A DNA stretch of 8,042 bases, taken from positions 1-8,042 of the forward strand of contig QIMB01000076.1 in assembly GCA_003233615.1 (NCBI GenBank). The letters run 5' to 3'. The translations under genes were made by a program, and so were the position numbers. This DNA comes from Nitrospirota bacterium. GTDB taxonomy: Bacteria > Nitrospirota > Nitrospiria > Nitrospirales > UBA8639. Shown in pieces: positions 1-5,365 of this stretch (the stretch's first letter is position 1; every line of letters begins with the position of its first letter). Below the pieces are notes generated by a model that was given only the letters and a program-made list of their open reading frames with translations, was not told where the DNA came from and did not search any database.

Positions 1-171
1 TATTGCGTGGAAGCAGACTGCGGACAAGACCCTCTCGCGAACGCCTCGCTCTTTTTCCAAGCTCTGTATCCAACTTCATGAGTGAAACAATTCTTTACTT
101 TATTTCACTATCTTCTGTACCGTATTTCATATGCTAATTCATCCAATGATTAATAAAAGGGAGAGACGCCC

Positions 172-513
172 ATGCCTTATCCAATCCCAAACAGCTTAAA
201 AGTATATGCTCTTGCTGGACTGGCGGTCCTTATGACATGGCTGCCATTAGGAAATGCAATGTCATCGTTCGCCGAAACCACAATGGATACTGATATTGTT
301 ATGACCATTGATGAGAGTGACAATTTTGGCGACGATGCCGAAATGTTCAATAATTTCTTGAATGCCATTGCCGGAGCCGTGATCATGACTGATGGCAATT
401 TAGAGGTTGTGCTCATTGACCACAATACGATTTGCATCTCCACTCTTACTGATCATGAAGGTTGTCCTGATCAACACCTCTCACGGGTGACAATCCGTTC
501 AGACTATGACTAA
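172..513 (+). CDS. Small exported acidic protein of unknown function (113 aa)
   Basis: I do not recognise the family. The start is supported by a GGGAGAG ribosome binding site at 160-166, close upstream of the ATG. Residues 1-29 look like a Sec signal peptide, with a hydrophobic core (VYALAGLAVLMTWLPLG) and possible cleavage after Ala29 (GNA) or Ala34 (SFA). The predicted mature part is small and acidic, with an Asp/Glu-rich stretch at about 37-57 and two cysteines (Cys88 and Cys98) that could form a disulfide in the periplasm or outside the cell. There is no second membrane helix, so a soluble exported protein is the simplest reading. It stands alone: the next rightward start with a good ribosome binding site is about 290 bases on. 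That it is a gene is fairly sure; its function is unknown. Confidence 0.7.
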   Translation: MPYPIPNSLKVYALAGLAVLMTWLPLGNAMSSFAETTMDTDIVMTIDESDNFGDDAEMFNNFLNAIAGAVIMTDGNLEVVLIDHNTICISTLTDHEGCPDQHLSRVTIRSDYD

Positions 514-804
514 TAATAACGATCAATGCGGTGACAATAGCGTGTGTCTGTGGATCGCTTAAAGGCCCTGGAAAAGAATGGACTGGGCCAAAGAGAAGGT
601 GATCCTTGAAGTGTCAAGGGTGATACAGGACTAAAGGAGCAGGTTTCCCGTTAGCATCCTAGATGATTTTTCCCCTCATCAGTCCTGCATCCGTTAGCTT
701 TGTAAAGACTCGCCGCATCACGTGAATACAGCATCCTTCCTTTGGGTAATGGTCGAGAGTGGAATGACGCCATTACAGTGTCTTCACAACAAAGGAGGCA
801 CGTG
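514..804. other. Spacer without a supported gene
   Basis: No convincing ORF was found on either strand. The stretch holds the short direct repeat CCGTTAGC (about 649-656 and 691-698) and an inverted pair CAGGACT/AGTCCTG separated by roughly 45 bases. Neither looks like a standard terminator or riboswitch. The last 14 bases carry the strong ribosome binding site of the next small ORF. Confidence 0.4.
791..798 (+). promoter_or_regulatory. Strong ribosome binding site for the 34-aa ORF
   Basis: AAAGGAGG lies 6 bases before the ATG at 805. It is one of the best Shine-Dalgarno matches in the window and is the main reason for calling the very short ORF that follows. Confidence 0.6.
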
Positions 805-909
805 ATGAATAAGCGCTCTTGCGATCAAAGTGTGGGAGAACAATCTTCTCATGAAATCTGTTGGTGGTTAACTCTTATCACGGGGGTGATCCTGTGCCTC
901 TGGAAATAG
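805..909 (+). CDS. Candidate 34-aa single-helix membrane peptide
   Basis: This ORF has an ATG start and an excellent ribosome binding site (AAAGGAGG, 6-base spacing). It encodes a polar N-terminus of about 18 residues with two cysteines, then one hydrophobic segment (ICWWLTLITGVILCLW) running almost to the end. A single-pass inner-membrane peptide is the likely form. Its last 16 bases overlap, in another frame, the start of the next ORF, whose own ribosome binding site lies inside this one, so the two are probably translationally coupled if both are genes. No family is recognised. Alternatively, it is the 5' part of a longer gene broken by a frameshift, since the same reading frame regains coding character near 1042-1287. 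Confidence is moderate because of its length. Confidence 0.45.
   Translation: MNKRSCDQSVGEQSSHEICWWLTLITGVILCLWK
882..891 (+). promoter_or_regulatory. Extended ribosome binding site deciding the start at 894
   Basis: GGGGGTGATC matches the ideal anti-16S sequence GGAGGTGATC at 9 of 10 positions. It sits just before the GTG at 894, with 7 bases between its GGGGG core and the start. This favours GTG 894 over the TTG at 861, which has no such site. Confidence 0.5.
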
Positions 910-1109
910 TCCTTACCTGGTTCTGGCTCATTGGTATTGTGGCTTTCGTGATCCTGGTAGGTCGGCTGTTGCAAGCTCGACGAAGCGAGCCCTCTTCCCA
1001 CGGGTCATACGGTTTACGAGTTCGACATGTTCCGAATCACTTAGAATTATTTCGACAACGAAGACGCCAACCACATCCCATCGTCAAGCGATTGTCCCGT
1101 CTCAGCTAG
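894..1109 (+). CDS. Small single-pass membrane protein with basic tail (71 aa)
   Basis: The GTG start at 894 is chosen because of the extended Shine-Dalgarno sequence at 882-891. The frame is open further upstream to a TTG at 861, which would add 11 residues. Residues 1-26 form one hydrophobic helix (VLTWFWLIGIVAFVILVGRL), followed by an Arg/His/Lys-rich tail of about 45 residues, which by the positive-inside rule should face the cytoplasm. It overlaps the preceding 34-aa ORF by 16 bases. No family is recognised. The Arg/Ser/Pro-rich tail could in part be out-of-frame reading of a decayed gene, because the other rightward frame over 961-1287 also looks coding. The membrane helix is the most credible part. 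Confidence 0.5.
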   Translation: MPLEIVLTWFWLIGIVAFVILVGRLLQARRSEPSSHGSYGLRVRHVPNHLELFRQRRRQPHPIVKRLSRLS

Positions 1110-1287
1110 ATTCCTGATTGCTCTTATCATCCTAAAAACAGCAGTTGAGCGCGAAAAAGCTGCGAAACGCTTTACCGCTCAAGAGGATGCCGTCATCGAA
1201 CAACTCATGGAAGACATTCTTCAGTGTGGCCATACAGCCAACCATGCCAGAACGCGCATAGACTGCACTATCCAGTTATTGGAATGA
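1042..1287 (+). pseudogene. Coding-looking frame without a normal start; possible broken gene
   Basis: This frame is open from just after a TAG at 1039-1041 to a TGA at 1285-1287. It reads as a hydrophobic stretch (ARFLIALIILKTAV) followed by a charged helical region (EREKAAKRFTAQEDAVIEQL) and a tail with two cysteines. Its codons follow the purine-any-pyrimidine bias of real genes. It has no ATG, GTG or TTG before Met at 1207, which would leave only 26 residues. It overlaps the end of the 71-aa ORF in another frame. A frameshifted remnant joined to the upstream frames, or a small protein using a rare start such as ATT or CTG near 1114-1117, would both explain it. No homologue is recognised. 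Confidence 0.35.
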
Positions 1288-1431
1288 GGGAACGCTAGCC
1301 GCGTACACGATGCCTGAGGCGAATACCTCGTGCGTCCCACTACATCTGACATTTCTTTTTATTGACGAATTTTGTATGGTCTCTTTCATAACTGTTGGGG
1401 CATTCCGTCACAGTCATGGTTATCATACAAT

Positions 1432-1436
1432 GGAGG
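1432..1436 (+). promoter_or_regulatory. Ribosome binding site deciding the start at 1442
   Basis: GGAGG lies 5 bases before GTG 1442. The in-frame ATG codons at 1310 and 1430 have no comparable site, so the GTG is preferred. Confidence 0.55.
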
Positions 1437-1441
1437 ATCTC

Positions 1442-2050
1442 GTGTCGACGCTTGGGAAGATAAGAAGGCGAACAGGCATTATCGGTTTGGGCCTCGTTCT
1501 GGTTCTGAGTTGGAGTTGCCTTGTGCTTGCAACAGAAATGGTGAACGTCTGCAATCAAGGAGATGTGGAAGTCTTTTATGCGAGCCTCGGTGTGCGTGAA
1601 AACTTCATGTCGACCAGTGCAAAGATTCAAGGATTGTTTTCCATTGATCCCGGCAGATGTCGAAATATTGTACCTGGCGGGATGTCAGATGTAACTGTAG
1701 CATTCTTTTACAGAGATCGATCTGGGACGTTTGGGAATAGCGTCTTTCAGGTGAATGGTCATGAAGAATCGCTGTTCAGAACACAGCTTTCACACATATG
1801 CGTTCATGTCGAAGGATTTGGAGATAACAGCACACGAGATGACCTGAGCCTGAGTCAGTTCATCAAAAAATGGACACCTCCTTGTCTCCGCGGATATTTC
1901 CCCGCGAAAACCTCCTTTGGGGTGTGGAAGGAAAGGGATTATATTTATACAATCAATATCGCTCCATTCCTGGATACTCCTGTCGCACCGTTTCCACCTT
2001 TATCTGAAAACGAGATCAAGCCATTTGATGACGGTGCAAGATATAAATAG
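1442..2050 (+). CDS. Exported protein resembling DUF1036 (202 aa)
   Basis: The GTG start at 1442 has a GGAGG site 5 bases upstream. The frame extends to ATG 1310, but the extra 44 residues look non-coding and would bury the signal peptide. Residues 1-30 form a Sec-type signal, with a basic n-region (KIRRR), a hydrophobic core and a likely cut near VLA/TE. The mature start (VNVCNQGDVEVFYASLG), then GLFSIDPGRCRNIVPGG at about 64-80 and an aromatic VAFFYRD segment, recall DUF1036 proteins. Those open with a Cys-Asn motif and carry a PGxC turn in a small beta fold. Four mature cysteines (37, 73, 120 and 148) could make two disulfides. The C-terminus is Pro-rich and acidic. The DUF1036 link is from remembered patterns, not a search. 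The function is unknown and the location is probably periplasmic. Confidence 0.65.
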   Translation: MSTLGKIRRRTGIIGLGLVLVLSWSCLVLATEMVNVCNQGDVEVFYASLGVRENFMSTSAKIQGLFSIDPGRCRNIVPGGMSDVTVAFFYRDRSGTFGNSVFQVNGHEESLFRTQLSHICVHVEGFGDNSTRDDLSLSQFIKKWTPPCLRGYFPAKTSFGVWKERDYIYTINIAPFLDTPVAPFPPLSENEIKPFDDGARYK

Positions 2051-2085
2051 TAGGGCCAGGCCCGTAGTATTGTATGAATTGAGCC

Positions 2086-2112
2086 GTTACGGTCTTATTA
2101 GACCACGGTAAC
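2086..2112. other. Imperfect hairpin between convergent genes
   Basis: GTTACGGTCT, loop TATT, then AGACC-ACG-GTAAC forms a 10-bp stem with a 3-base bulge. It begins 35 bases after the DUF1036-like gene and lies in the convergent spacer before the end of the repeat-protein gene. It has no T-run on either side, so it is not a standard intrinsic terminator, although it may help stop or protect a 3' end. A shorter palindrome, GGGCCAGGCCC, lies at 2053-2063. Confidence 0.35.
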
Positions 2113-2316
2113 CAACCAAGACGGCATGCCCCTAAAGATGTCTGTCGGGAATATGGGAATAGGGTCAATACTGTGGGAATAAGCATTTTATGGATTACAG
2201 CTGGCTTCACTTTCGCCCTCTCTCATCTCAGTGAGGTGCTCCCTATATTATAAAACAAGTATCTTGTCCCCTTATACAGTCTCCCCTATGGGCACCGCTT
2301 CTAAGACTATTCACCG

Positions 2317-3141
2317 TTAATCAATCGAAATTGATCCCATATTGGCTGTAGCTCCTTTGCCAATCGCCTTATTGGCCGAACGTTTAACACGAGACTGGTT
2401 CGTCACCGTCCCTTTGATGCTTGAGCCATGCACCGTCGCCGACCCCATGTTGGCCGTCGCCCCTTTCCCGATTGCCTTGTTCACCGAACGTTGAACACGG
2501 GACTGGTTCGACACCGTCCCTCGGATGCTCGAGCCGTGCACCGTCACCGACCCCATATTGGCTGTCGCCCCTTTTCCGATTGCCTTGTTAGCAGACTCCA
2601 TGACGCGAGATTTGTTCGTCACCATGCCCTTGATTCTTGAGCCATGCACCGTAACATTCCCCATGTTGGCTGTGGCCCCCTTCCCTATGGCCATATTGGA
2701 CGACTGAGCGACTTGGGAAGTGGTCCCTACTGTACCCTTGATCTTCGGACCATCCACCGTGACAGTTCCCATCCTGGCCGTGGCCCCCTTCCCTATCGCG
2801 ATTGACGAGCATGTCGAACCTTCTGAGCAATCTTGGCCAGATGATGCTGTGTCACCTTTACTCCAATTCCGCCGCATTCGTTGATTCCATACCGCAGCTT
2901 CCTCAGAAAGCTCAATTTTGTGAACATAGTTGCTGCGAGGATCTATATTGCTCTTATCAGCCATACCATTTCCTTCAAAAGCTTGATTGCCCACACTATG
3001 TATTCGAGATCCTTCCAGATAAAAATCAGAGGACAGCCCCCGAATTTGAGCGAGACTGGCACCTACATGGAAGACAATCAAAGAAGGCAAAAGAATGAGA
3101 CCGACACGGCAAGTGAGTGTAGTCCAAGCTTGAGTTTTCAT
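2317..3141 (-). CDS. Exported protein with 36-residue tandem repeats (274 aa)
   Basis: The ATG at 3141 is chosen over the upstream in-frame ATG at 3219. An AGGA site lies 10 bases before it, and a signal peptide starts there (basic Lys2 and Arg12, core VGLILLPSLIVFHVGASLA, cut after SLA/Q). After an N-terminal domain of about 85 residues, which includes two cysteines spaced CSEGSTC, residues 115-258 hold four 36-residue units and residues 259-274 hold a partial fifth. The consensus is AIGKGATANMGSVTVHGS followed by SIKGTVTNQSRVKRSANK. The 2 x 18 pattern, rich in Gly, Asn, Ser and Val, suggests a beta-solenoid with two rungs per unit. Units are increasingly basic toward the C-terminus; units 3 and 4 have no acidic residue. 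There is no membrane anchor, autotransporter domain or PEP-CTERM signal, so it is probably periplasmic or secreted. The AIGKGATA part recalls YadA-head repeats, but the rest does not. The function is unknown; an adhesive or structural role is an inference. Confidence 0.8.
   Translation of the reverse strand: MKTQAWTTLTCRVGLILLPSLIVFHVGASLAQIRGLSSDFYLEGSRIHSVGNQAFEGNGMADKSNIDPRSNYVHKIELSEEAAVWNQRMRRNWSKGDTASSGQDCSEGSTCSSIAIGKGATARMGTVTVDGPKIKGTVGTTSQVAQSSNMAIGKGATANMGNVTVHGSRIKGMVTNKSRVMESANKAIGKGATANMGSVTVHGSSIRGTVSNQSRVQRSVNKAIGKGATANMGSATVHGSSIKGTVTNQSRVKRSANKAIGKGATANMGSISID
2320..2799 (-). repeat. 108-bp tandem coding repeats (4 full copies plus a partial)
   Basis: Units lie at 2799-2692, 2691-2584, 2583-2476, 2475-2368 and 2367-2320 (partial, 48 bp plus stop). 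At the protein level, unit 4 shares about 31 of 36 residues with unit 3, 29 with unit 2 and 22 with unit 1. Similarity therefore rises toward the 3' end of the gene, consistent with recent duplication there. The partial copy ends in NMGSISID, within the first half of a unit, and may serve as a cap. Confidence 0.9.
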
Positions 3142-3335
3142 ATGGTTTTCATCCTTTAGCTGCCAATTGCCGTCGTTTCGACTCCGTCTTCTGTAAGTTG
3201 CATTGACAACATTCAGCATTCTTGAAACGAATAAACTTGGCCATTGGCTTTAAAACCATTAATGTAGCGAACGATTGTTGTCGAGATAACTCATCATTAT
3301 AGACTGCATAGAAAAAGTCAATAGCTTCAAATCAC

Positions 3336-3352
3336 GTATCTGATCACGATAC
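3336..3352. promoter_or_regulatory. Operator-like dyad in divergent spacer
   Basis: GTATC and GATAC arms flank TGATCAC, giving an imperfect 17-base palindrome about 195 bases upstream of the repeat-protein start. It could bind a dimeric regulator. This rests on symmetry alone and could be chance. Confidence 0.2.
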
Positions 3353-3395
3353 AAAAGCACCAATATTCTCAAGGATTTCATATGAGGATATCGAA

Positions 3396-3494
3396 ATGAT
3401 CGGTCTTCTCATGGGATGTGTCGTTCAGAGACTCGCCTCTATTCGATCGCCTGGCATAAGTGCAAAACGACTACACGAGGCTACCTCCAAGTGA
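3396..3494 (+). CDS. Weak candidate 32-aa ORF
   Basis: The ATG at 3396 is preceded by GAGGAT with about 7 bases spacing. The product starts with a short hydrophobic segment (MIGLLMGCVV) followed by a basic tail. It overlaps the next candidate in another frame. No family is recognised, and it may be chance. Confidence 0.2.
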   Translation: MIGLLMGCVVQRLASIRSPGISAKRLHEATSK

Positions 3495-3639
3495 TTTTTC
3501 CATCCTCAAGTACTCTACTGTTGCAGCTATTATGGCTCCTGAAGACCGAGCGGTGAGAGAGCAACAAGTCGCGATTGCTACGGAAGGGAAAAATACAACG
3601 GTTAAGCGAACAGTCAAGGAAGCCGATAGTCTGACCTAA
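3460..3639 (+). CDS. Weak candidate 59-aa ORF
   Basis: A GTG at 3460, directly after an in-frame TAA, opens 59 codons ending in TAA at 3637-3639. The second half (APEDRAVREQQVAIATEGKN and on) is charged, uses ordinary codons and looks coding. The GTG has no ribosome binding site. The internal ATG at 3532 would leave 35 residues. It may be a small soluble protein or a remnant of a longer gene. No family is recognised. Confidence 0.3.
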   Translation: MQNDYTRLPPSDFSILKYSTVAAIMAPEDRAVREQQVAIATEGKNTTVKRTVKEADSLT

Positions 3640-3834
3640 GTTGAGCAATTATCATGGATGCGACGTATGCCAAGACCTTGGGATGCCAAGCAGTAAAATG
3701 ACCATGGAAACCCAGGACTCGCACAGATAAGAATGGGGGTCAACCAACACAATCCCCACATAATTGATCCAGGCTATATTCTTCTCGGTCAAACCATTAT
3801 GCTAAAAAAAACATGGGAGAGATAAGGAATCACA

Positions 3835-4593
3835 ATGAGTAAAATCTACGATGCATTGCAATCAGCTCATGAAAAACGGTTGGCTGTAGACAATGCGCTG
3901 AACAAAAACATGATGACTTCTTCTCTGCCTTCCAAAACAGGAAATGGTCCCTTATCTACTCCACGATTTCATGAAGAATCTGAACTTCTGGGCTTAGCTC
4001 AAACTATTGCGGCACATCTTCCAAACCCTGACCAAAACGTGATCCAGTTTATTGGTTCCCGCACAGGAGAAGGAACCTCTACACTCATTCGAGAATTTGC
4101 GCTGATGGCATCTCAGCATAGCAATAAGCCTGTGCTTCTCGTCGATGCCGACTTTACGCAACCCAGTCAGTATCAAGCGTTTGCGATTGAAGCACAACCG
4201 CCTATAGACTATGTCCTCAAAGAAGGGAAGCCCCTTGCCGGGGTTATTGCCCAGGTTGAAACGTCGAACCTGTTTCTGGCTACTCTGTCTTCCAACTATC
4301 AGCGGTCTCTGACTGATCGGTCGCATTTCCACTCTAGTGATATGTGGAAAACAGCGCGGGAACAGTTTTCGCTCATACTCATTGATTCTTCACCAGTGAG
4401 CGTCACGACCGATAGCCTTGCCATTTGTGCAACAGTGAATGGCGTTGTCCTTGTCCTTGAGTCAGAAAAGACACGATCTGCTGTTGCAAAAAACGTCAAA
4501 AAACAGATTCTGAGTCGAGAAGGAAATCTCCTTGGTATTGTATGCACGAAAAGGAAGTTCCACATTCCAAAATTTATACACAAATTCCTCTAG
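3835..4593 (+). CDS. CpsD/BY-kinase-like P-loop protein with altered motifs (252 aa)
   Basis: The ATG has AAGGA 6 bases upstream. The N-terminus MSKIYDALQSA matches the opening of CpsD/ExoP-type tyrosine autokinases found with exopolysaccharide and exosortase loci. After a linker of about 45 residues, the ATPase domain shows a Walker A-like GSRTGEGTST (74-83) in which Thr81 replaces the usual lysine. It also shows a Walker A' segment VLLVDADFTQP (100-110) with both Asp residues but without the usual Arg after DAD, and a Walker B-like LILIDSSP (180-187). The end is basic (KRKFHIPKFIHKFL) and has no tyrosine cluster, whereas active BY-kinases carry several C-terminal tyrosines. It has no membrane segment, so it should be cytoplasmic and would need a membrane partner of the Wzc/PCP type, which is absent here. 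I infer a regulatory or structural role in polysaccharide export rather than normal kinase activity. Family membership is fairly sure; the activity is not. Confidence 0.8.
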   Translation: MSKIYDALQSAHEKRLAVDNALNKNMMTSSLPSKTGNGPLSTPRFHEESELLGLAQTIAAHLPNPDQNVIQFIGSRTGEGTSTLIREFALMASQHSNKPVLLVDADFTQPSQYQAFAIEAQPPIDYVLKEGKPLAGVIAQVETSNLFLATLSSNYQRSLTDRSHFHSSDMWKTAREQFSLILIDSSPVSVTTDSLAICATVNGVVLVLESEKTRSAVAKNVKKQILSREGNLLGIVCTKRKFHIPKFIHKFL

Positions 4594-4680
4594 ATTTTTT
4601 ATTCCCTCGACGCTACCACAAGCTAAGCCAGATCAGATCATCTGGGCCTAACAACAAACCCTGCACTATCAAAGGATTCC

Positions 4681-4710
4681 ATTCATCCCCGTGCTAAGCA
4701 CGGGATGAAT
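4681..4710. repeat. Near-perfect 30-base hairpin, REP-like
   Basis: Arms ATTCATCC-C-CGTGC and GCACGGGATGAAT pair around TAA, giving a 13-bp stem with one unpaired C in the left arm. No T-run follows on either strand, so it is not a classic intrinsic terminator. It lies 87 bases after the CpsD-like gene. A dispersed intergenic palindrome or an mRNA 3'-end stabiliser is more likely. With only one copy in the window, repeat status is an inference. Confidence 0.5.
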
Positions 4711-5077
4711 GAAATAAATGAATAAGCCAGAAACTAGAAAGATTACATTTCAAATTCATTTACTACAATCCATTGGATAGATACAAAGCATAAAGACCGC
4801 TCAAGTAAAAAACGGAATGGCATCATATACGCCTCCTACTATTTAAATAAAATTAGGCATATCTCATCCAACAAATCTCAGCTACCTCACCAACGAGATG
4901 CTTGAGTGTAAGATTCCCTTCTCGAATCCAGCTCCATTGGCCTCGACAAAAAAAATCAACAACAACTCATACGAAACTCATAATTCTTGAATCAAGTGGG
5001 ATCTTCTATAGGACCTTCGGGGTATGGTTGATGGAATGCTGCTTCTGTAGGTTTTGGCTAGACAATCTCATGCATAC

Positions 5078-5082
5078 GGAGG
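5078..5082 (+). promoter_or_regulatory. Ribosome binding site deciding the start at 5088
   Basis: GGAGG lies 5 bases before ATG 5088. The earlier in-frame starts at 4902, 5028 and 5070 lack such a site. Confidence 0.55.
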
Positions 5083-5087
5083 CGGTT

Positions 5088-5267
5088 ATGTGGGTAGAAG
5101 ATGAAGAAACGGTTCAAACCAATGTTTATGGTGAAGATATCATTTTGAAGAAAGTCGATAGAGAATATACCTATCGATTAGTCAATGAAGCCGGAGATTG
5201 GATGCCAGGCTTGCCCGAGGGCATGGTTTGGGCGGACGCACAAGCTCTGTTTGAGAATTCTTTATAG
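5088..5267 (+). CDS. Small acidic soluble protein (59 aa)
   Basis: The start is set by GGAGG at 5078-5082; the longer frame from 4902 is rejected for lack of a site and poor composition. The product has 13 acidic and 4 basic residues, opening WVEDEE, then a likely beta-hairpin region (DIILKKVDREYTYRLVNEAG) and a C-terminal segment with three tryptophans in the whole protein (Trp2, Trp38 and Trp48). It has no signal peptide, membrane helix or cysteine, so it is probably cytoplasmic. No family is recognised. It is flanked by a long spacer on the left and converges with the symporter gene on the right, so it appears to be a single-gene unit. Confidence 0.6.
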   Translation: MWVEDEETVQTNVYGEDIILKKVDREYTYRLVNEAGDWMPGLPEGMVWADAQALFENSL

Positions 5268-5282
5268 AAGAAGTTTTCTCTC

Positions 5283-5300
5283 AAAAACCTTGTGTTTTTT
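5283..5300. terminator. Weak bidirectional terminator-like hairpin
   Basis: AAAAAC-CTTGT-GTTTTTT gives a 6-bp stem that ends in a T-run on the plus strand and, symmetrically, on the minus strand. It lies 16 bases after the 59-aa gene and about 65 bases beyond the symporter stop, between two convergent genes. The stem is short and AT-rich, so its strength is doubtful. Confidence 0.3.
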
Positions 5301-5365
5301 CCTGATACCAATCCAATTTCATGAAGATCCATTCTCTCCTATTCGTACCTAAGGCTTCGCGAACC

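Larger units (their letters stand above)
3142..3834. other. 693-base spacer between divergent genes
   Basis: This lies between the leftward repeat-protein gene and the rightward CpsD-like gene, so it should hold both promoters, but no clear -35/-10 pair stands out. A 17-base dyad GTATCTGATCACGATAC at 3336-3352 and the arrangement ATGCCAAG-N2-CTTGG-N-ATGCCAAG at 3667-3690 are the only operator-like patterns seen. Two weak small ORFs are listed separately. Confidence 0.4.
4594..5087. other. AT-rich spacer of 494 bases
   Basis: No supported gene was found. A run ATTTTTTATT directly follows the CpsD-like stop but lacks a good GC stem before it. CCAGAT-N6-ATCTGG forms a small hairpin at 4628-4645, and a much stronger one lies at 4681-4710. 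The frame leading into the 59-aa gene is open from 4902, but that part has no ribosome binding site or coding character. Confidence 0.45.

Noticed and set aside
1..81. Possible C-terminal end of a rightward gene ending in TGA at 79-81
   Set aside because: All three plus frames are open across this short stretch and none shows a recognisable motif, so the frame cannot be chosen.
2084..2251. Open frame ending in a hydrophobic segment (ISILWITAGFTFALS)
   Set aside because: It has no ATG and no ribosome binding site; GTG 2173 would give only 26 residues, and it overlaps the hairpin region between convergent genes.
2428..2707. Plus-strand ORFs opposite the repeat protein
   Set aside because: They are antisense shadows of the 108-bp repeats, rich in Arg/His/Pro, with no ribosome binding site.
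2320..2799. Trimeric autotransporter (YadA-type) head
   Set aside because: The AIGKGATA motif is similar, but there is no coiled-coil stalk and no C-terminal membrane anchor, and the other two thirds of the unit differ.
2320..2799. CRISPR array
   Set aside because: The 108-bp units are contiguous, in frame and unequal in similarity, without the constant-repeat and unique-spacer pattern.
3142..3219. N-terminal extension of the repeat protein from ATG 3219
   Set aside because: It would place 26 polar residues before an otherwise good signal peptide, and the internal ATG at 3141 has its own AGGA site.
3667..3690. ATGCCAAG / CTTGG / ATGCCAAG as a regulator binding site
   Set aside because: The repeats are short and could arise by chance; no matching copies or promoter elements are visible nearby.
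4902..5087. Longer form of the 59-aa protein starting at 4902
   Set aside because: There is no ribosome binding site, the composition does not look like protein, and GGAGG sits right before ATG 5088.
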